From positions 1 through 8,989 of the forward strand of contig CAYFQG010000039.1 of assembly GCA_964345295.1 (NCBI GenBank): 8,989 nucleotides of DNA, written 5' to 3'. The position numbers were made by a program, and so were the translations under genes. A model generated the notes under the pieces. That model was not told where the DNA came from. It saw only the letters and a program-made list of their open reading frames with translations, and did not search any database. This document shows, in pieces, positions 7,630 to 8,989 of the stretch (positions are counted from its first letter, which is position 1; every line of letters begins with the position of its first letter). This stretch comes from JASBZA01 sp964345295. GTDB lineage: Bacteria; Bacillota; Clostridia; Saccharofermentanales; Fastidiosipilaceae.

Positions 7630-7668
7630 GCCATTTGTCAATGAAATAGGGTATCATTATCATGCTGT

Positions 7669-7673
7669 GGAGG
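7669..7673 (+). promoter_or_regulatory. Ribosome binding site of the heparinase II/III-like gene
   Basis: GGAGG, 7 nt before the ATG at 7681, fixes the start of the downstream gene. Confidence 0.75.
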
Positions 7674-7680
7674 ATAAGTC

Positions 7681-8989
7681 ATGTTAAGAGACATACTAAG
7701 TCGACATGCCACGGACTTGAAACGTCCGGAGCAAGATTATCGTATCGAAAACAGAAATTTCTGGGACCAACACGGTCCCGAGAGGCGAGACGTTTTTATT
7801 AGAGAAGCCACACAAACAATCGACAAGACACCTGTCCCCTTCTCTTGGGAAAAATATAATCTCTTCTTTGAAAACGGCAATCGCATAGTATTCGAAAATG
7901 ATTATTTCGATCGCAGACGTCTGTTGAATCTCCGAATTCTGGCAGAATGTTTTGAAAATCAGGGACGTTTCCTGCCAGCCATCATAGAAAGCCTACGAAG
8001 CATACTCGACGAGCCTATTTGGACCCTTCCCGCTCATATACCGGCTGCTCCACCGGAAGGTACGCCGCCCGCTGAATCCGGAGAGCAAACCGTCGCCCTC
8101 TTCTCTGCTGAGACTGCGGCACAGCTGTCTTTGGCCGCCTATATACTCCAATCCATTTTACCTGTTGAGCTTTATGAAGAAATTCAAACTGAGCTAAAAA
8201 ATCGTATTTTCCGCCCTTATGTAACACACTTCTACAAGTGGATGGGACAAGAAGGCGAAAAGCTCATGAATTGGACGACTTGGATAAGCCAGAATATGCT
8301 GATTGCTATCGCCTATGCAGACCCCAGAATTCCGGCTGAAGCGATTATAGAAAAGGCGGTCCGTAGTCTGGATATCTACTACACCTACTACGGTGATGAC
8401 GGTTGTTGTGATGAGGGGCCTCAATACTATCGCCATGCCGGACTTTCGCTTTCAACAGCTATGTATCTACTAAGTAAGTTGAACCCTGCCTTTGCGGCAA
8501 TTTACAAAGAAAATAAATACCGCAATATTGCCTTATTCATTTTTAATATGCATATTGATGATGCGTATTATTTCAACTTCGCCGATGCATCGACTAAAGC
8601 CGGCCACTGTAGCGCACGGGAATTTCTGTTCGGGAAACAGATAGGCTCACTTCCTTTGATGAATTTCGCGGCAGAAGACGTCCGAGAGAACCCACTTGCT
8701 TTCAGCAATATGGATGATGTTGACGGCATCAATCTTTTCTACTGTCTGATTGAGATTGAGCTGGAAGAAGAAATTCTGAACTTTAGGTGTTTACCTGAAG
8801 ATACGGCCAAAGCCCGGGACGTGGATTATCCTTCGTGCGGTGTCTTTATTCGTCGCAGAGGACCATATCAGTTTGCGGCCAAAGCCGGCCACAACAATGA
8901 TGCCCATAACCACAACGATGTAGGCTCCTTTACGCTTTATAAGAAAGGTTACCCCTTCCTGATTGATGTAGGTGTAGAAACCTATCAGC
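7681..8989 (+). CDS. Heparinase II/III-like polysaccharide lyase, 3' end beyond the window
   Basis: The frame is open from ATG 7681 to the window edge (436 codons) without a stop. Predicted to cut uronate-containing polysaccharide or oligosaccharide by beta-elimination, creating unsaturated ends for GH88. Residues from about 60 to 330 form the helical toroid domain, with NWTTWISQN (197-205) and DEGPQYYRHAG (244-254), where Tyr249 or Tyr250 is a candidate catalytic tyrosine. The start of the C-terminal beta domain shows KAGHNNDAHNHNDVGSF (401-417), the histidine-rich motif typical of Pfam heparinase II/III proteins. No signal peptide is visible (MLRDILSRHATDLKRPE), so it probably works in the cytoplasm on imported oligosaccharides. 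Relatives are usually 600 residues or more, so roughly the last third is missing. The gene is divergent from the DUF2264-GH88-GUS group across a 149-nt spacer. Substrate could be heparan-type, hyaluronan/chondroitin-like, alginate-like or another uronate polymer; the sequence does not decide. Confidence 0.88.
   Translation, partial: MLRDILSRHATDLKRPEQDYRIENRNFWDQHGPERRDVFIREATQTIDKTPVPFSWEKYNLFFENGNRIVFENDYFDRRRLLNLRILAECFENQGRFLPAIIESLRSILDEPIWTLPAHIPAAPPEGTPPAESGEQTVALFSAETAAQLSLAAYILQSILPVELYEEIQTELKNRIFRPYVTHFYKWMGQEGEKLMNWTTWISQNMLIAIAYADPRIPAEAIIEKAVRSLDIYYTYYGDDGCCDEGPQYYRHAGLSLSTAMYLLSKLNPAFAAIYKENKYRNIALFIFNMHIDDAYYFNFADASTKAGHCSAREFLFGKQIGSLPLMNFAAEDVRENPLAFSNMDDVDGINLFYCLIEIELEEEILNFRCLPEDTAKARDVDYPSCGVFIRRRGPYQFAAKAGHNNDAHNHNDVGSFTLYKKGYPFLIDVGVETYQ

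Noticed and set aside
7635..7660. Plus-strand promoter for the lyase built from TTGTCA and TATCAT or CATTAT
   Set aside because: The spacers of 11 or 14 nt are too short for a standard sigma-70-type promoter, and no better pair was found.
8015..8436. Minus-strand open frames across the lyase gene
   Set aside because: The plus-strand lyase frame is continuous here with recognisable motifs, so these are shadows.
1..8989. CRISPR arrays, tRNA/rRNA genes, insertion sequences or long direct repeats
   Set aside because: Reading through the window gave no repeat-spacer pattern, no cloverleaf-like segment, no transposase and no flanking inverted repeats.

Overview
The window looks like an accessory carbohydrate-use locus from a Gram-positive, Bacillota-type gut or anaerobe genome. 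The basis is consistent AAGGAG-type ribosome binding sites about 7 nt before the starts, a MalG/LplC-type sugar ABC permease, a LacL/LacM-like beta-galactosidase, and predicted sugar-cleaving enzymes that all lack signal peptides. A run of 10 Ns inside a gene shows this is a scaffolded draft, possibly metagenome-derived. The genus cannot be told from the sequence alone.

Layout. (1) Positions 1-3330, plus strand: the 3' part of an ABC sugar permease gene, which appears broken or shortened near 111-143. A 919-residue GH2 beta-galactosidase follows immediately, with its ribosome binding site inside the last permease codons. (2) Positions 3362-3395: a strong hairpin that can terminate transcription from both sides. 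(3) Positions 3422-7531, minus strand, read right to left: a DUF2264 protein, a GH88 unsaturated glucuronyl hydrolase, and a GH2 beta-glucuronidase. The last is interrupted by the N gap. An elaborate hairpin with a T-tract separates GH88 from the beta-glucuronidase. (4) Positions 7532-7680: a divergent regulatory region. (5) From 7681 to the window edge, plus strand: a heparinase II/III-like polysaccharide lyase, cut off at its 3' end.

How the genes could work together (inference). Uronic-acid-containing oligosaccharides are taken up, probably by an ABC importer. The lyase cleaves them by beta-elimination and leaves a 4,5-unsaturated uronate at the non-reducing end. GH88 removes that unsaturated sugar. 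The beta-glucuronidase removes ordinary terminal glucuronate, and its N-x-K carboxylate-recognition motif is visible. The DUF2264 protein is a helical-barrel protein of unclear role that is often found among such enzymes. The beta-galactosidase operon, facing the other way, may process galactose-containing parts of the same or another glycan. Glycosaminoglycans or other glucuronate-rich glycans are plausible substrates, but no sulfatase or transporter of the uronate operon is visible here.
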